Shown here: positions 32,567-44,400 of the stretch, one piece after another
Layout of the letters: the number at the start of each line of letters is the position of its first letter
How positions within the stretch are numbered: the stretch's first letter is position 1
Translations under genes and position numbers: made by a program
The notes under the pieces: generated by a model
Told to the model about the DNA's origin: nothing
The model's database searches: none
Seen by the model: only the letters and a program-made list of their open reading frames with translations
Source of the DNA: Darksidea phi
Taxonomy: Eukaryota > Ascomycota > Dothideomycetes > Pleosporales > Lentitheciaceae
DNA: 64,000 nucleotides
Reading direction: 5' to 3'
Assembly: GCA_030770425.1 (NCBI GenBank)
Contig: JASJFT010000001.1
Location: 496,001-560,000 of the forward strand

Positions 32567-34246
32567 CTAGACTTGGCCGGCGGGCTGGGGCTGAGGTCGA
32601 ACGTTGCGCTGTGGGTTGCCGCCATTCTGACGATTCTGCTGGTTTTGTGGTGGGCCTCCACGGCGCTGGCCTTGGAATTGACCACCACCGCCACGGCGAT
32701 TGTTGTAGTTCCCCCGGTAGTTCTGGGTTCGCTGGGCAGCGCCTTCCTGGCCTTGCGGTTGCTCCTGGCCGTGGGGGGCGTTGGAGATGGGTCGTGGAAT
32801 GTTCTCAGGAGTCTCATAGACGTATAGCTTCTTCTCAATGACCTGAGGGATCGGCTGAATCTCGGTCCCCAACTCTTGCTCAATGCGGTACAGGTTGAAA
32901 CGGTCCTCCCAATTGATCAGGTTGATAGCCAAACCCAAGTGGCCAAACCGACCAGAACGACCGATGCGGTGGAGATAAGTCTCGGCATTCTTCGGGAAAT
33001 CGAAGTTGATGACGACATTGACAGCTTGGATATCGATACCACGAGTGAGCAGATCGGAGCAGACAAGATTGCGGCAGACACCGTTGCGGAAATCGTGGAA
33101 AACGCGGTTTCGATTGTGCTGAAGCATGCGAGCATGGGAATAAAAGCACGAGTATCCAAGTTCTGTGATTTTCTTAGCAAGAAGCTCGACGCGGTTAGTG
33201 GAATTGCAGAAAATGATCGACTGATTGATCTGCAGCTTGTTGAAGAGGGTGTTTAAGCAGTGCACCTTCTGCTTCTCCTCAACAAACGCATAGTACTGAG
33301 TGATTCCGCGGAGCGTCAACTCATCCATCAAATTGATTTCGTATGGGGAGTTCATGTGCTTATCCTGCAAAGCGTTAACATTCCTAACATTGGCACCGGG
33401 ATGAGGAGGGGCTGACCTTGAAGCTCTTCACCACGATGGGGAACGTGGCACTGAACAGCATGACTTGCCTGTCCTTGGGGTGGAAGCCAAGCAGTTGCTC
33501 AATAACGGGTGTGAATTCAGGTGACAGGAGCTTATCAGCCTCGTCCATCACGAACGTCTGACAACCCGACAGATCGGCGACGCCTTTGCCCGCCAAGTCG
33601 AGGATTCTCCCCGGCGTTCCCACAATGATATGGACAGGTTCGGATAGACGAATGATATCATCCTTGAGGCCAGTGCCACCAGTCGAGACCATGACATTTA
33701 TGCCCAGATGCTTTCCTAGCGTCTTACACACCTGCGATGTCTGCAGCGCCAATTCTCGGGTGGGGACGAGGATGAGAGCTTGTGTCTTGGGGCTCTTTGG
33801 GTTCACGCGCTCGAGGGTGGGTATCACGAATGCCGCCGTCTTTCCGGTGCCGTTCTTCGCTCGTGCGAGGATGTCTCGGCCGGTGAGGGCGACGGGGATG
33901 GTCTCTTCCTGAATGGGCGACGGCTTTTCGAAACCCGCCTCGAAGATACCCATCATCAGCTCGCGCTTGATGAAGAAATCCTCAAACTCGAGGCCTTTTG
34001 TTGCAGTAACATCCTAAACAAGTGTGAGTCCAAGTATGCCAACCCCGCGTGCATAGATGTGCTGCGCATACCTCTGTCTGTACTCGCGTGTCTTTGGAAG
34101 GAATTTTCAGACCATCTTTCCAGTTGGCGTCTCCTGAAGGTGAACCATCGCTGTTACAAACACGTAAGCAATTGCTGATAGTACGCTAGACGGCCGACTT
34201 ACTTGAGCTTCGTCGCGGCGAGCTGATTGGTGATTTCGCTCGTCAT
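32567..34246 (-). CDS. dhh1: DEAD-box RNA helicase Dhh1 (DDX6 family)
   Basis: Four exons: 34203..34246, 34072..34150, 33417..34013 and 32567..33364, giving 505 aa. Introns are 34151..34202, 34014..34071 and 33365..33416; donors are GTAAGT, GTATGC and GTCAGC. The first junction was chosen so that TKLND is joined in frame to the conserved [16 protein letters not shown] segment. The helicase has the full motif set: Q motif (GFEKPSPIQ), I (AKNGTGKT), Ia (PTREL), GG, TPGR, II (DEAD), III (SAT), IV (IIFCNS), V (SDLLTRGID) and VI (HRIGRSGR). Core residues are about 45-415. The C-terminal tail (about 430-505) is Gln/Asn/Arg/Gly-rich with RGG elements, typical of P-body proteins. Dhh1 represses translation and promotes decapping of mRNA in the cytoplasm. 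The gene is complete. Confidence 0.96.
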
Positions 34247-35165
34247 TGTGAGCTTGTCCACCAGCGGTGGAGTTAAGCGTGGGGAAGGTCGGGTGTTTGG
34301 ATGTGGTAGGCAGGTATTTGCGGTCGACTATGCGACGGCAACGGCGGCTGTATGTAGCAGTGCGACGGCTTGTGGGGTGGTCCGACCCGTGTAGGTCTGC
34401 GGTCGCGCCGTAGAAGTGGGTGAGGCTAGGTGGGGCAGTGAAGGTGAATGAGTGCCTTCAGCCGTACAGAAGCTCTCGTATAGCGTGCTGTAGCGGGTGC
34501 CTCAGGTCTTATGCTCGGACGCGCAGAAAGTCGCACAGTTCGAGTCGAGCCGGCAGGTGGTATTCGCCTCGGGGGTGGGATGCAGCGTAATTGCCGAATT
34601 TCTAGAGTGTGGCCTGATTTTGACTATGCGCGGTCAGAGTCTGGGCAGCGTGGGTAGAGGGTGCGAGCGTGGTGGAGAGAGTACTGCGGTCAGTGAGGGC
34701 TTGTGGAAAGCAGGCGAAGCTCTTTATGAGGGCTCGAAGTTGAGCGTCGCAGCCGAGCCCGTGCACTCGCTTCTCATTGGCCACCCCGACGTCGGCCTTG
34801 GTTACAGCAAACGGACAAGTCTGATTGTCTACCAAGCAAGCCTGCCTGCATTCCCCTAGGCATCGAATCTACCGGTATTGTCGTCGTACCGGGCCTGTCC
34901 TGTACGTACTCTAAAGCCAGATATCACCGGCTGTTTGCCTCGCGGCGTTCGCAAATTCAGGTCCACAAATCTGGCTAACTAGACCTACGGACTCATTCCA
35001 TCTAGGAACTCTTGACCTTCTCCTCTGTAATTGTCTGGCAAGTCACTGGCAATTTGGCACGTCTGCAAAAGCGGGCGTTCCAGAACACGTGTTCACGTGT
35101 TCCCCGCCAGCCACCTCTTACCGCAAGAGAAGATTTATTCCAGTCGCATATTTCAAGTCTTCAAA
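34247..35165. promoter_or_regulatory. Divergent promoter region of DHH1 and rhomboid genes
   Basis: About 920 bp between two divergent start codons. A 120-aa plus frame (34497-34859) has no recognisable domain and its antisense is equally open; I do not call it. The segment just upstream of 35166 should be the rhomboid leader. Confidence 0.5.
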
Positions 35166-36014
35166 ATGTCACTCCTCCAACGTCTAACGAGGACCCTCCG
35201 CCCAAGCTCCCTTAACCCAACAACAACCCTTCGAGGCAAAACCCAAACTCAACCCAACAAAACCATATCCTCCAACTTCTTCTCCCCCCACTCCGTCCAC
35301 CGCACTGGTCTAAGCCGACGCTTCTCTTCATCCTTCAACTACGAGCGCAACTTCACCCAAAACCGTAACCTCCTCTATGGCCTCATAGGCCTCAACACCG
35401 GCATCTTCATCTACGGTACTTACGTCCAAGCCCAAGCCCAACATGGCTTCCAAGAACCCGCCGTAAGATTCCAGCGAAACATGATGCTCAATTTCGACGA
35501 CGTTTTCCGAGAAGGAAAATGGTGGACAGTAATCACGAGCGTATTCACGCATACGGGATTACTGCATCTGGGCTTCAACATGCTCTCCACCTACTATCTC
35601 GGCGGATTAGTAGCCACCATCCCCGGCATCACACCCGCGCGCTTCCTCACCATCGTACTAGGCTCAGGAATCACCGGCTCGATTGGTTTCCTAGCGTCGC
35701 GGTACCGTAAAACCAAGCAGAAGCACAATCAGTGGGGATTCCGGGTGCCCGATAACGCACGCGGTCTGGGTTTCTCCGGCGCGGTCACGGGCCTTGGTGT
35801 TGTGGCCGCGTTCGTTTATCCCAACGTCAAAATGATGCTATGGGGGATTATTCCCGTGCCACTATGGGCGCTGATGCTCGGTTTCGTCGCTAGTGATGGA
35901 TATTATTTGAACGATGACAATCGCAAGATAGCGCACGCAGGTCATTTGGGAGGGGCTGCATTTGGACTCTTTTACTTTATGGCGAGGATGAGGCGGCTGC
36001 GTCTGTTGAGGTAG
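35166..36014 (+). CDS. Rhomboid-family intramembrane serine protease, probably mitochondrial
   Basis: Single exon, 282 aa; start chosen at the Met after a TCAAA context, which begins a Ser/Arg/Thr-rich leader (residues 1-55) with no acidic residues, suggesting a mitochondrial presequence. Six hydrophobic helices follow. The catalytic architecture is intact: the HLGFNML segment gives the oxyanion-hole His134 and Asn138, GFSGA gives the nucleophile Ser204, and HAGHLGG gives the catalytic His260 in the last helix. Rhomboids cleave transmembrane substrates within the membrane. A second frame upstream (to 35031) would extend the N-terminus but is unlikely to be used. Organelle assignment is inferred; it is shorter than the yeast Pcp1 type, so orthology is not claimed. 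No other protease gene is nearby. Confidence 0.88.
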   Translation: MSLLQRLTRTLRPSSLNPTTTLRGKTQTQPNKTISSNFFSPHSVHRTGLSRRFSSSFNYERNFTQNRNLLYGLIGLNTGIFIYGTYVQAQAQHGFQEPAVRFQRNMMLNFDDVFREGKWWTVITSVFTHTGLLHLGFNMLSTYYLGGLVATIPGITPARFLTIVLGSGITGSIGFLASRYRKTKQKHNQWGFRVPDNARGLGFSGAVTGLGVVAAFVYPNVKMMLWGIIPVPLWALMLGFVASDGYYLNDDNRKIAHAGHLGGAAFGLFYFMARMRRLRLLR

Positions 36015-36803
36015 ATGGTGTGAATCTGCTGGATTTGTTGGTGTGTCTTGAAGCGACTGGTGCAATAGCGTAAGATGTAGGCCAGCAAGGCTTTCCTCTG
36101 TAAATGTATTCATACCTAGCAGCATAATATAATCGCCTTTCGTCCTTGTTTCACACATTTCCCGATCCGCATCACAATCCCATTGCTTCCATTTGTTGTC
36201 CGAATCACTACCTAGGATATTGGCATGGCTGTCCTATTATGAACACAGTATTACGTTTTCCAATAACCGTCGAAGAGCTAGACCTTCGAAGATATCTCGT
36301 TATATTGCGCCTCTTGATACTACTAGGGCTTTATACTTCAAGCACCATTCCCATTTACATAGCAACCTAGCGTACATCACCTTCCTACCCAATTCAAAAT
36401 ACGTATCAAAGTACAAACTTCGATCCCTCCCCCTTCTCCATCTTACCTGGCCCGGTTAATCCCAAAGTAAAATGCAACGAGCGTTGTTTTACCTGATGTG
36501 GAGAAGTAAAATGTTTCTTGGTGTTTTCATCACTTTTATTGGTCCTAGTCTCGTCAGCTACCCAGAGCCGATGGGCTGAAACCGATTTATATACCACGGA
36601 GCTCTAGACTAACCGCCTTTCAACGCAAGATAATTCTTGAACTAGAACATTGGCCCCACTCAGGAGTAGCAGAGTGGAACATGCCGTCCTCAACTATCGT
36701 AAGTAAGAGAGCACTTTTCTGTCCCGAACACTACCATTCCTTCAAACACCCCATCTGTTCGAACCACCCCAGTTCCCGACTCCCACATTTCATTCTCTAT
36801 CCC
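36015..36803. other. Convergent intergenic region
   Basis: Between the 3' ends of the rhomboid and zinc-finger genes. A tRNA-like A box (TAGCAGAGTGG near 36667) and B box (GTTCGAACC near 36758) were checked and do not form a tRNA. Otherwise I see nothing. Confidence 0.5.
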
Positions 36804-37379
36804 TTAAGCCCCCAACTCCTCCTTCAGCTCCTTTTTCTCCTTCTTTCGATGCTTGCTGATACACTGCTTATACATCCTGAACTCCGTGTACACCTCCTTA
36901 CAATGCGAACAAGTGTACCGCACGTATTCGGGGTGATAGGCTGTCTTATGCGCCTTGAACTTGATGTAAGTGTTAAATGCTTTCCGTACATTGTTCCTGC
37001 GACAGATATTGCAATGGATCTCGACGTTGGAATGGGTGTCAGCAAGGTGTCGGTCGAACTCGACGCCATGCATGAAGGTGGGTCGGGAGGGGCAGCTGGG
37101 CAACGTGCAGGTAAGCGTGTCGCCGGTCGTGTGGTTGCTCATGAAATGAGCTGTGATGGAGCCGTGCCCCAATGCGGTAAAGTTGCAGCCGGGGAACCAG
37201 CAGTGAGCGGACTTGGCCTGATTGATGTCGCTCTTGATTACTGTGCTGCGAGTCATAGGATGGGAAGGTTCGGTTGAGGACAGTGAGGCTTCCACCTTGC
37301 CGGTGGTCGGGTCGCAGGAGATTGGAGAATGCGGCTCGTCGTCGTCGGATTCGTGCTTAATGTAAGTGATGGACGGCAT
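36804..37379 (-). CDS. Small protein with four C2H2-type zinc fingers
   Basis: Single exon of 191 aa from the Met at 37379 (an in-frame Met at 37424 would give 206 aa). The first 55 residues are acidic and Ser-rich. Four Cys2-His2 units follow, about 27-30 residues apart: HCWFPGCNF...HFMSNH, LTCTLPSCPSR...HLADTH, IHCNICRRN...HKTAYH and YTCSHCKEVY...CISKH. The first two have C-X4-C spacing, the last two C-X2-C, and the inter-His spacing varies (H-X4-H in the first, H-X4-H or H-X3-H in the others). No TGEKP linkers, so it is not a classical tandem DNA-binding array. The tail is Lys/Glu-rich. I do not recognise an orthologous family; nucleic-acid binding is inferred from the fingers. Confidence 0.7.
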   Translation of the reverse strand: MPSITYIKHESDDDEPHSPISCDPTTGKVEASLSSTEPSHPMTRSTVIKSDINQAKSAHCWFPGCNFTALGHGSITAHFMSNHTTGDTLTCTLPSCPSRPTFMHGVEFDRHLADTHSNVEIHCNICRRNNVRKAFNTYIKFKAHKTAYHPEYVRYTCSHCKEVYTEFRMYKQCISKHRKKEKKELKEELGA

Positions 37380-38036
37380 TGCTATTGTGGTGAGGAGAAT
37401 TGAATATGTGGACTCCGTTTGCACTTGCAGGCTTCGGAAGGTTCTTGCAGACTGATGTTTGGGTAGAGGTGTGCAAGTGGTGCGGTTTAAATATCATAGA
37501 CACTTGGGTAGGAAGGTGCAACGGATGGAGAACAAAAGAAAGAGAGGAAAGCACACTCCATCTCTAGGAACAAGGTGAGAGAAGCAACAACGTGATGCGG
37601 CTATGCGATGAAGGACGGCTAGTAAGAGAGAACGGAAAGTGCCATCGTTTTTGGGGAGCGACAGATCACATATCTCAAGTAAACGAAAAAAAATATTCAA
37701 AGATGAAGGACACAATGGACAAACTCGGAAATACAAACGCCATGTATTCGAAGATACCATCCAGACAAAATTGATATGAGCGACCTCCACCTTTTCCATC
37801 TGACTGAGCCCCAGTACATTACAGAATTTTGCCGGTACGAGAACCCCAGACAAGCCTACTACCTCCACAGCCATTGAAAAGTAAAAAAGAGAAAAAGGAG
37901 GAAGGGCCGCTGGAGAACTTCCCAGAGTACCCGGCTTGAGTCCTTGAATACTGCAGACGCGTCAAAAGAGTTTCACTCTCGATATTTCTGTGCATGAAAA
38001 CAACCTAGACAAACAAATAGAGTAGCACAACTAACT
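37380..38036. other. Intergenic region
   Basis: Promoter of the zinc-finger gene (left) and 3' flank of the next leftward gene (right). Nothing further is seen; the 126-aa minus frame at 37494-37874 lacks a domain. Confidence 0.5.
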
Positions 38037-40202
38037 TCAACACTCGTCCGAGCCTTCACTCTTCCTCTTGCGTGGCCTTTGTAGAGGACTAAGAATACTA
38101 ACACCCTGCTCAATCTCGACATTTTTTTCGGCCAAATGATCCTCCGGCGTGCTATTTACTGATATGGTCACTCCCCTCGCCTTCCGTGGCTGTGACTTTG
38201 GCGTTGACTTTTTGTGAGTTGGGGTGAGTGCGTCAAATTCGTCATCGCCGTCGACCGCAACAATCGTATTTTTGGAAGAGGTGCTTTGGTTAGACTTCCT
38301 GGGCCTGCCCTTCGGCTTCGGTGTCTTTTGGACCGGGCTCAAAAGGATCGGGTTCTGCTCTTGCTGCTCCTCAACCCCAGTATCGGAGTCGTCCCTCACA
38401 AACTCCTCGGATAAGTGGTGCGACTTCCTAGGCCTGCGCTTCGATTTCTCGGCCTTCGGTGTGGGACTGTAAATGACGGGCTCTTTCTTCACCTCCTTCA
38501 CGACCTCCTTCACTTCGGGTTCCTCTTCCTCGTCCAGTTCGTTATTTTCGTTAACGAGGTCCTCCGAAACTTGAGTGGACTTCCTTTTTCCAAGCTTGCG
38601 CTTCGGCTGATTTGAGCCTTTAATCTTGACAGGGGACACGTAATCCTGGTCTTCATCCTCTGATGTCTTCTTCCAAGCGCGACCTTTGCCTTTGTAATGG
38701 GCCTTTCTCCCGCTATACGATAGCTCTTCAGGCTGCACAGCAATGGTTTCAACTTCGTAGTCGCTAAGCATCTCGTCTTCATTTTCAGTCTCTAGATTCA
38801 TGTACACTGGTTCTTCGTACGCATAGGATACTTGTGCAAGTTTAGTAGTCTTTGGTTTAGGGGACTGTTTGATGCCACCTCCAATATCTTGATCAACCAA
38901 CAGCTGTTCTTCGAACACTCTCGCATCTTGAGAGTAGGGTCGCTGTTGCGTTGCTGTTCGGGCGCGTAGGCTCCGCCTCGAGTTTGATGATGTGCTTGGG
39001 CCCTCAGGCGAAGCGGTAGCTGTGCTGGATCTGGTGACATCTACAGGAGCAGAATCCTCGTCATCATCGAGAGATATGATTTCTTGAGACTATTTCGTGT
39101 TAACACGTACTCTGAAGCATCAGATGCGCGGATTGGTTACCAGATATTTCTTTCTGGACTTCTTTCCCCACTTTGTCTTGGGAGGTTCAGCAATAGTTTC
39201 CGGAACTGGGGTGCGATGCTCTGTTGAGAGATCAGTAAATGGTTCAAAAGTTTATTGACGTAGGTGAGCAGTTCATATCACTTTGACGTGGTGGCAATGC
39301 TGCGTGGCGGGGCACAAGCCCTCTATTTGCCAAAGAGTGGGGACATACCGAGTATGAGAGCATCGAACGCATTCGTCGCGTCTGCTGCAGTAACTGCGAC
39401 TGCATCGATTGACATGGCATCTGTGTCCTCATCTTCGGGCAATATAGTTTCTTCAGACTGTGTTGAACGAGTGAGCGCCACGTCAGCACATTGGATCGTG
39501 GGTGCTTACAAGAAATTGCTTCTTACGCCGTCCACCTGATTTACGTCGCCCATTAGTAGTAGTAATTGGAGCAGGTGGAGAAGGCACTGCAGGAGCTGCA
39601 ACTCGAACAGCTGACGTTGGTTCTTCGATGTCGTCACTGTCGTCGGACGCGACGATTTCCTGCGACTAAGGCAAAGTCAGCTGCGCGCAAAAGAAAATTA
39701 GAGGAAACATTTACAAGATATTTCTTCTTTGGTTTCCTTCTCCGCTTGCCTGACGCTCCCGGTTCATCTGATTTCTCGTGCGATGCTGATTTTGGAGTTT
39801 TGGCGGCACACCGCATTCCGTGTCCGTTGGTGAGCGGTTTCTTCGGCTTCCGCTCCGGAGGGCCACGCAAAACGAGTTTGGTCGCTTCTAAATCCGATCC
39901 CTCATCCTGTGGCCATCAGCATAGTCCCGTTACAGATAAAGCGTAACTCAATGGCGTACGCTTGATGACTCTTCCTCCCATACATCCAGAGTTGCGTGCC
40001 AGAGATACATGCCATGAGCGTGTATAGACGTGGCCCATTCTTCATACTCAAGATCCGACGGTGCGTGGTCTTTCTTGTACACGGCATATTCGGCGTCTCC
40101 ATAAATTTTCAACCAAGCCTGGAGCGACTCGAATCGAGGACGCGACCCGTCATAGTCTCCAATGCCGTCGTTGGCGGGCGGGGTTTGTGCAATTGGGGCC
40201 AT
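38037..40202 (-). CDS. Unrecognised modular nuclear protein with AT-hook-like and SUMO-interacting-like motifs
   Basis: Six exons: 39960..40202, 39715..39906, 39510..39665, 39349..39457, 39141..39220 and 38037..39089, giving 610 aa. All junctions preserve frame; introns 1, 2, 3 and 5 are phase 0, intron 4 is phase 1. The N-terminal 80 residues form a folded-looking, aromatic-rich segment (AWLKIYGDAEYAVYKK). The rest is charged and probably disordered. A recurring module has a basic segment ending KKYL or KKQFL, an intron, then S(Q/E)E followed by hydrophobic and acidic residues: SQEIVASDDSDD, SEETILPEDED and SQEIISLDDDED. Further copies without introns occur in the last exon. PKGRPRK is a canonical AT-hook core and KRRPRK a weaker one. 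The IISLDDDED and TIVAVDGDDE stretches fit SUMO-interacting motifs. A conserved-looking RRSLRART...PYSQDARVF segment lies near 290-315. I cannot name a family; a chromatin or SUMO-pathway role is inference. Confidence 0.75.
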
Positions 40203-41421
40203 GAAAGTGGTGGAAAGTCGTGATTGAACAGCAGATGCAATGTGAAATGAGCATAGACAGAAGAAAAAATCGCAGGTGCCGATCAGGAATGACTAAGAGA
40301 AGTGTAATAGAGTGTAGCTGTTGCCTGCTAACTGCCACCGGGTCGCCTAGAAAGTTGCGCACAATCCGGCGGTGGTTAGTGAAGGGTCGTAGAGTGATGT
40401 GACAGAAAGAAGGTCCAAGTCGATTAGAGAAGACCGGTGGCTCGTGGCACGTTAGCTCAGAACCGAGAATACGACAGAAGAAAGTCATAAAAAGCGCACG
40501 ACTCACGGATTCGTAAACTATGTTTCAAGTCCACCGATGGCGCGATAAAAGATGTGCAAGTGACAAGTGGAGTGTAAGTGAAATGAAAGGTTGGCGCAGG
40601 ACGTGCCGAGCACTAAGCAAACATCTTTGATAATTTCAGCTCGGCTATCAAAGTCAGGGCATATCGGTGGTGCGCAATTTCCAAACGCGCCTACAATTCA
40701 CGTCGCTGCTTCTACTGCAATGCTGCAGGTCGTCTCATGGCATGTCGTGTGATATAATCTTGTTCATGACTCTGGTGATTGCTATGCGCTCAGCATCGCA
40801 GCGATTGACTCTAGTGTCCATGGAAGCTAAAAAGATAAACACAGTAGGCCATCAGACGGATTCTTCCTCCTTCGGTCGTTTGCTGGCCCACATCATTGTA
40901 GCTTCATTTGGCTTCTTTGATTTGAAACTTCTTATTGAACAAGCTATATGACTTCCCAGTGGGAATCACCGCTGCAGCCTGCATTTGGTATATACAGAAT
41001 CACGGAAGCCAACTTGTGGTCTAAGACCGCTATTGCTACCGCCTTCCGAGCGGTCATACTGCAAGAAACCTAAGCCAAGGGTATACAACCACGATCCGAA
41101 TCCAGTCCGCCCATGAAACCGGAAGTGCGAACGCCGTAAATTGAGCGGATGAGAAATGTGGGAACTGCCCGAGAGAGCTTGAGAACTCCGATTCTCTCTG
41201 CTCGCTTCGAGAGTCAAATCCAACCGTGGAACCATAGACTGATGAGAAACATTGAGAATATAATTAGAAAGCAGACATTTAAGGAATGGTAGAAGCATAT
41301 GGCGCAACAGAAAGCTAATCCAGGAAGCCAGCGTCCAGTGCACTCGTTCAGTATTCTATGCTGAAATCAGAAACATCGCAATGCGTTGTAGAACCTAAAC
41401 GGCACGTGAGAAATGAAGAGT
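40203..41421. other. Intergenic region
   Basis: About 1.2 kb: promoter of the 38.0-40.2 kb gene, and 3' flank of Spt7. Frames of 94-125 aa show no domains. Nothing else seen. Confidence 0.5.
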
Positions 41422-44400
41422 TCATGCGGCCGGGATGCTCTCAGGACTAATCATCCCCACAGCGCTGCCATCATCCTTCTCCGGCTCGGTAACAGCTTGG
41501 TTCTCTTTCTGAGCAGGCATCTCGAGCTTTAGCTTGCCGATCGGCCTGCTAAGCCCCTTCATCAAGCCACTATTGGCGCCGTTGTCATTAGCGCCATTGT
41601 CGTCCCTCTCCTCGTCCAACTTCCGCTTCTTTCGCGCCATTTGCTGCTGCTCTCTCAATGGACGCTTGCGAGGACTGGAGATCTTGCCAGTAGGAGGAAG
41701 GCGTGGTTTCGGGAACCGCTGCTTAGGGGGCAGATCCTCATCCTCAATAAGCACCTCGCTGCCAGTGTCTTGCAGCTTAGAAAGAAGCCATTTTTGCATG
41801 AGGCCGATCTGGTTACCGACATTTTGCTTCGTGACCGCTTCGAATCTCGGCGGCTCGTCCATAATAACGCCGGTGGTAATGACGTTGCTACAAGATCGTT
41901 AATGACGACCGGTGGAAAACGAACCAGGAATACATACTCGGTTTTAATGTGGGCATTGCGCATCCTGTTCTGCAACAGATGCAGTGGAACGCTAAAAGTG
42001 ACACCGAACTCCTTATCAAGACCAAGTTCCTTGAAGCCGAAAAAGTCTTCACCAATGTCCTCAGCAAAGTCGCCGCCAACAAACTGCTCACTTCCGTCGT
42101 TGAACGCACCAGCACCATCAGCGCCAGCATTGCCGTCAAGAGCGGGGCGAAGAAGTTCAGCGTAATAGGAGCGCATTCGGTCATGCATGCCAGCAAGCTT
42201 GGTACTCAATCGTTCAATGTCTTCCTTGACGTAGATCTCCAGAGTCTCAAGTTCGACACCATTCACTTGCAAAGAGTGCAATATCGCCTCCTCTTGGGTA
42301 AATCTGGGGACCCAGTTCGTCGTTACTCCATTTGAGACCGTGACAGGAACATCGGCCTTCATCTTGGGCGTTTCTCGGTACATACCAAGACTTGCTACAA
42401 GCTTCTGAAAGAAGTCGCCTGCAATATCCGTGATCGCCTCGAGAGCGGAAGGTTGAAATTCTTCAAACCCAGCATGATAAAAGATCTCTCCAACGCTTCG
42501 CTGGAGAGCTGCGCGGCAAACATATGGAGCCATGACAGGGCCTTCTTCAGAAACGACTATGGGCTCGATGTCCATTTCTAAGAATGGTTGAGGATCGTAC
42601 TTCTGAAATTGATTCGTATACATCTATATTATATTAGTTTAAGATGATACAACGGTAGTAAGGGTAAAGGTCGACCAACCTGTGACTGCAGCTGCATCTG
42701 CTTGACGATGCCTATTTTGGAACAAATCTTTCTGGTCTCCTGCATCTGCCGCATATTCGACCCCATTTTCTTCGCAAGTGAGCTATCGGGCGCAACAAAC
42801 TGCCCCTTGGGCACAATGCGCATATACTCTTCAAATTGTTGAATGACGTGGCCTTCCGCATCTTCAACCCATTGGAGGCGTTCGTTGAGGTCTGGAATGG
42901 CGCACACAGGATCGTAATAGTCCGGGATCTGGCGTTCCTCTTCGCCTTCTATGCCTTCCGCGAGCGATTCGCCAGCTGTCGCTTGTATGCCGTCTTTCCC
43001 GTCTGGGGCGGAGACGGGACCACCCGCAGACTCTTCGCTAGCTTGCTTCTTATGCCGAAGCCACCTCCTCATTCCGGCTTTCGTCCGCAGGATGGCAGGC
43101 TCATCCACTTGCAGTTGATCATCTCGGAACAAACGGTGCCGCTCAGCTGCGATAGTTGCTCGGTCCTTCTTAGTGACTTGCTTCCAGGTCTTAAATTCAA
43201 GATCGTCCAGGTCAGCGTCTTCCTCGAGCGTAAACCCACTAACTGAAGCCCCGGTGCCATCAGCCTCTGAAACATCTGCTTGACTGCCGTGTGCACCGCC
43301 CCTCAAAGTACCATTCAGTCCTACCGGAGTAAGTGTTCCTGGCGGCGGTGTTGAGAAGCCGTTGATACTGCCTTCCATCTCTGAGTCCGCACGTAGGAAC
43401 TCATTCTTCAAGTTGGAAACGGCGTGGTTAAAAGTCGGCACACCAGGCTTGCTCTCAGGGCCTGGGGTGCCTTCCAGCCCAGCTGGAGGTGCCTTTCTCG
43501 CTGTACTTGAGCCCTTTCCGCCCTTGCTGGGTGCTTTGCGTCCCCGAGAGGCCATGATAGGCTCTTCATCTTCGCTATCCTCAGCGCCATCCGCATCAGG
43601 GTCCCCATTACGCATCCTACGCTCTTCCGCGTCTACTTCAGCACGGTCGCGGACCGTAATATCAGGGATAAGAGGAACAAGCTTTTCCGTCTCTTTCCGC
43701 ATATAGAGCGCTTTCTTGCGCAGTGGGTGGGCAGGATCTGAATTGTACTTGAGACAGTTTGCCCAGATGAGCATCAAGTCATCCACAAAATCCTTCTTCG
43801 ACTTGTACACTAGTTGCTTGAGCTTTTTCATCATGGTTCCTATGTCCATGGGCTGCTTGATGATGTTATAGTAATCCGGTGCTTCTCTCTTATTGACGCG
43901 CTGCAGAAAAGGATGGGCGTGTTCACAGGCCTTGAGCTCCATGAGAACCTTCTCTACGCTCTCATATAGCTCTTCCTGACCGACACGGTCCTCGTTCGCC
44001 CATTTGCTCCGGTTCTTTCGCACTTCGCTAATGAGGCTTCGTAGTTGTGCATCGCTTGCATGCACTCTATCTCTTTGCGCATCGATGCGGGCGATAAGGT
44101 GCTTCAAGGTAAGACTGGAGGCGCCTAGGTTGGTGGTGCTCAATGTGCCTTGTTGGGGAGCGGTTGGTGCGCCAGCAGTGGAAGCATTTGCGAGCTGTCC
44201 GGACATTTCCGTTTCAACTTGACGATCGAGCTCATCAAGCTTCTGCTGTTCCAACATGGCATCGCGGTCGTTTTCCAGGGTATAGAACAATGTATGAAAA
44301 CTTCGCTTGGCGGCGTCCTCAGCGGCCTTCTTGTCCTGCTGCAGCTGTTTTCGCACATCGTCTGACGATTTGACCGGCTCTGAGCCCGGTGTGCTTGTGC

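Noticed and set aside
34497..34859. 120-aa plus-strand frame between DHH1 and rhomboid
   Set aside because: No domain, no splice model; the complementary strand is equally open, pointing to composition.
36661..36777. Possible tRNA (A-box-like and B-box-like motifs)
   Set aside because: The motifs are about 90 bp apart and the T-arm and acceptor stems cannot be paired.
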